A DNA stretch of 64,000 nucleotides from Shewanella gelidimarina (GTDB taxonomy: Bacteria; Pseudomonadota; Gammaproteobacteria; Enterobacterales; Shewanellaceae). This document shows positions 61,671 through 64,000 of the stretch, piece after piece (position 1 is the first letter of the stretch; each line of letters begins with the position of its first letter). Made by a program: the position numbers and the translations under genes. Below the pieces are notes generated by a model. It saw only the letters and a program-made list of their open reading frames with translations. It ran no database searches and was not told the DNA's origin. Where the stretch lies: the NCBI RefSeq assembly GCF_023283945.1, contig NZ_JAKIKW010000001.1, positions 50,807 to 114,806 on the forward strand. The letters run 5' to 3'.

Positions 61671-62066
61671 TAAGCAGAACTTACGTTAGGTATCAGTGGT
61701 AATTTAGCCGCTGAGTATAACGCTTATTTTGATTTTGATAAATTAAATACTACTAAATGTCAGTTTAGCAACGTTGAATGTAAGTGTGTTGGGGCCATAA
61801 AAAATCCGAAGCTGTGGTCAACTTCGGATTGTTATTTATAGGTAGTGGTAATAGCGTTGCTATCTTGTTATTGCCTTTTTATTCAGTAGGTTATCGCATA
61901 GTAATGAAGTACTGCCACACGTGGAATCTGGAAGATTTCTGCAAAGCCTTTAACAACAAGGTGCGTGTGTACTTTCCAGAAAAATGAGTTTTGGCCGTCA
62001 TTATTCCTAAAAAAGTAGATATCAACATATCATTTTCCAGAGTTTCAATCATGCACAAAACTCAAA
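61671..62066. other. Intergenic region between YeiH-like and TrlF-like genes
   Basis: About 400 bp. The YeiH-like promoter lies in its left part. The terminator at 61797 lies near the middle. A 67-aa plus-strand frame (61784-61987) crosses the hairpin and is not a convincing gene, though its tail (WNLEDFCKAFNNKVRVYFPEK) has some protein-like character and may be a fragment. Confidence 0.55.
61797..61830 (-). terminator. Rho-independent terminator downstream of TrlF-like gene
   Basis: AATCCGAAG and CTTCGGATT are perfect inverted repeats. On the minus strand the stem is followed by TTTTTATGG. It lies about 235 bp past the TrlF-like stop and points at that transcript. Confidence 0.8.
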
Positions 62067-64000
62067 TTAAAGTAAGTTATATTTCAGCTCTCGCTCTTTG
62101 AAGGCATTAATACCGCCCTCAAGGATATGACAAACATGCTGTCGAATACCTAGCTCATTAAGTGATTGGTAGTTGTAACAGTTATCAAACTTCAAGCTAT
62201 GCTCTAAACTACCGCCTAGATATTCAAACTGATATGTTCCCGCTAACCCAGATTGATCGCGTTGGTTTGCAACTACTACACACTCAGCATCTGCTGCGAC
62301 TACAAGGTTTGCATTATGCGTTACCATAATAATTTGCCGCTTATTCTTACACTTGCGAACGAAGTCTTTAAGTTCTGAGTATATCGTTCTGTTGTCCAAG
62401 TTATCTTCTGGCTGATCAATCAATATTGGGTGCGTAGAATTACTTAACTCAAGCATCAAGCTAAGCAAGACTAAGCCACGCTTGCCAGGCGACATATGTA
62501 CAATACTGTCATTCTTGTAGGTAACAATGAAGTTGATACTAAAGTAGTCAGCATATAGGTACCTGTATGCGTCCTTAAGGTCATGATTTTTACGCAGAGT
62601 TGGGGCATTTTTACCCTTAATTATATTGGCTGTTGTCTCTACAAAATCTGCATGGGTGTCTGTGTCAAACTTGTAGTCGCCGTTGTCGTTTTGAACGTCA
62701 CTAACAACTGAACGAATAGCTCCGGATTTGTGGTAGCAACTTACGAACGAATCAAACTTTAGTGGATCAACAATAACCTTTGCTTCAATCTTTATGTCGT
62801 CATCCATTTGATGTTTGCTGATTTCATCACAGTGGGAATTATATAAGCTTATCAATAAACAATATTGCTCATTAAGCTCCTTGATGCATTCTTCACCTTT
62901 ACCTTGGATTGACTTAAGCTCTTTCAGTTTCACGTTTATTTTTGCAAACTTATCTCTCTCGAACTTGAGTTGATTGTTTAGTTTTTCTAGCGCGGCCTTG
63001 TCTTTTACGCCTTCTTCAAGAGGGGTAAGCTCTCGATCTATGGACTCTAATTTGTCACCTAGTGCTTCTAGTCTCTCTGGAATTGATTGTAATTTTTCAT
63101 TTGCTGTATGTTTGGTCTTGTCAAACCCGATAGTAATCTCATTTTGCATTGAACTTAAAAGTTGATTGAGTACTGTTGAATGAGCAGTTAGCCCTGAGTC
63201 CTGTGCGAGTTGACTTTTAATTGATTCAAGCCACTGAGCTTGTCGATTATCAATGCTTTCCGTGAATTTTATTAAACCAGATTGAATGTACTTAAGCTTG
63301 TTTATAGCCCTAACAGTGCACTGCCTTTTATGGGTTAGATTTGAGTAAATGCTCTCTTGTTCTGCTGTCCATTGAGATTTGTCTCGAATTCCCTTTGATT
63401 TTGCTTCAAGTGAAGCAATCTCACCCTTAACAGATGTCAGATTACCAATTTCATTTAGTTCGGTAAGAGTCTTTTGGAATTCACTAACTAATAAAAAGCG
63501 AGTGTCGATCTTGTCATTAATTGATGAGTTTACTGTGCGAATCCTGTTTTCTACAGCGTTAACGAACTCTTGATAGGTTTCACCTTGTAGAAGTGTTTTC
63601 GACACTAATTCGTTTAAGTCATCTCTACCGTCTATATCTGCTAGTTGGTTGATATAGAGTTGAGGTATATAGGTAATTGCCTTAATTTGATTTTCAGCAT
63701 CAGAAAGCGTCGATACTTCGTTGTTTGACCACTCAACCTCGAAATCTAAATATGGAATATCGCTGTATGTAGATGATTTCGATAGCTCAACTCTAGTTGA
63801 TACTTCGTTGGGATTGATAGTCTTTGCAATGTGGTACAGGAGCATCGATTTACCAGAAGATTTACCACCAATAATCGTATTCAGGTCTTTGTTAAGTGGT
63901 ATCCATTTATTAGGGAATTTATTCTTGCCTGAATTATCAATGTATCTTACTCGCTTGATGGTCTGATATTCAGACTTTGTTTCGGGGGAAAGTTCACCAA
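62067..64000 (-). CDS. SMC-like AAA ATPase, TrlF-type, N-terminus outside window
   Basis: The frame is open to the right edge. Walker A GGKSSGKSMLLY is encoded just before the apparent ATG at 63845, so the true start is beyond 64000. Two long coiled-coil stretches (residues about 150-350 of the visible part) are followed by Walker B PILIDQPEDNLDN and an ABC-type dimer histidine region QIIMVTHNANLVV. This layout fits TrlF-type ATPases, which have an N-terminal PHP nuclease-like domain and occur in genomic islands and defence loci. The PHP part is not visible here. Confidence 0.8.
   Translation of the reverse strand, partial: GELSPETKSEYQTIKRVRYIDNSGKNKFPNKWIPLNKDLNTIIGGKSSGKSMLLYHIAKTINPNEVSTRVELSKSSTYSDIPYLDFEVEWSNNEVSTLSDAENQIKAITYIPQLYINQLADIDGRDDLNELVSKTLLQGETYQEFVNAVENRIRTVNSSINDKIDTRFLLVSEFQKTLTELNEIGNLTSVKGEIASLEAKSKGIRDKSQWTAEQESIYSNLTHKRQCTVRAINKLKYIQSGLIKFTESIDNRQAQWLESIKSQLAQDSGLTAHSTVLNQLLSSMQNEITIGFDKTKHTANEKLQSIPERLEALGDKLESIDRELTPLEEGVKDKAALEKLNNQLKFERDKFAKINVKLKELKSIQGKGEECIKELNEQYCLLISLYNSHCDEISKHQMDDDIKIEAKVIVDPLKFDSFVSCYHKSGAIRSVVSDVQNDNGDYKFDTDTHADFVETTANIIKGKNAPTLRKNHDLKDAYRYLYADYFSINFIVTYKNDSIVHMSPGKRGLVLLSLMLELSNSTHPILIDQPEDNLDNRTIYSELKDFVRKCKNKRQIIMVTHNANLVVAADAECVVVANQRDQSGLAGTYQFEYLGGSLEHSLKFDNCYNYQSLNELGIRQHVCHILEGGINAFKERELKYNLL

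Noticed and set aside
61784..61987. 67-aa plus-strand frame
   Set aside because: It runs through a strong hairpin (61797-61830) that fits a minus-strand terminator. Its tail looks protein-like but no start or homology supports a gene.

Overview
The window reads as a chromosome segment from a Shewanella-type gammaproteobacterium. The evidence is the tandem formate dehydrogenase operons with small Tat-signal FdhX proteins, the Mo/W cofactor genes, the tup locus next to a RyhB locus, and the general gene set (coaD, mutM, menF, ETF-QO). Most genes look native. A low-GC, repeat-rich patch at about 36.1-38.9 kb and the right edge (from about 61.8 kb) look like accessory DNA.

Layout: 0-12 kb, an Fe-S protein cut by the left edge, a TorD-like chaperone, then two paralogous fdhX-fdhA-fdhB-fdhC operons. 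12-20 kb, a HemN-like radical SAM protein, an untracked 59-aa ORF, a PfkB kinase, a diguanylate cyclase, a MOSC protein, a DUF4870 protein and a chemoreceptor. 20-28 kb, ETF-QO, then moaA (behind a probable Moco riboswitch), moaB, moaCDE and modABC. 28-36 kb, a ygiW-like/PepSY/qseBC-like cluster, a pseudouridine synthase, a MITE, coaD, a Wzi-like protein, a VTT membrane protein and mutM. 36-39 kb, a dispersed-repeat patch carrying two orphan genes. 39-48.7 kb, a leftward cluster tupABC-mobA-mobB/moeA-moaA2 behind a sigma-54 promoter, and a divergent sigma-54 response regulator and kinase pair. 48.7-49.4 kb, four tandem copies of a RyhB-type sRNA sequence, two of them with complete Fur-box promoters. 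49.7-58 kb, yhhQ, menF, then a TonB receptor with a complete ECF transporter, a TiaS-like protein and a CxxC mini-protein. 58-64 kb, an HD-GYP protein, a Tat-exported DJ-1/PfpI protein, a YeiH-like transporter and a TrlF-like SMC-type ATPase cut by the right edge.

A common theme is molybdenum and tungsten. The formate dehydrogenases need a pterin cofactor. The moa, mob and moe genes make it. ModABC and TupABC import molybdate and tungstate, and the second MoaA sits in the tungstate cluster.

The observations most worth following up are the RyhB array (48686-49398), the sigma-54/UAS architecture at tup (44918-45051), the twin palindromes in front of moaB and moaC, and the TonB/ECF/TiaS-like uptake cluster (52343-58041), whose substrate I cannot name.
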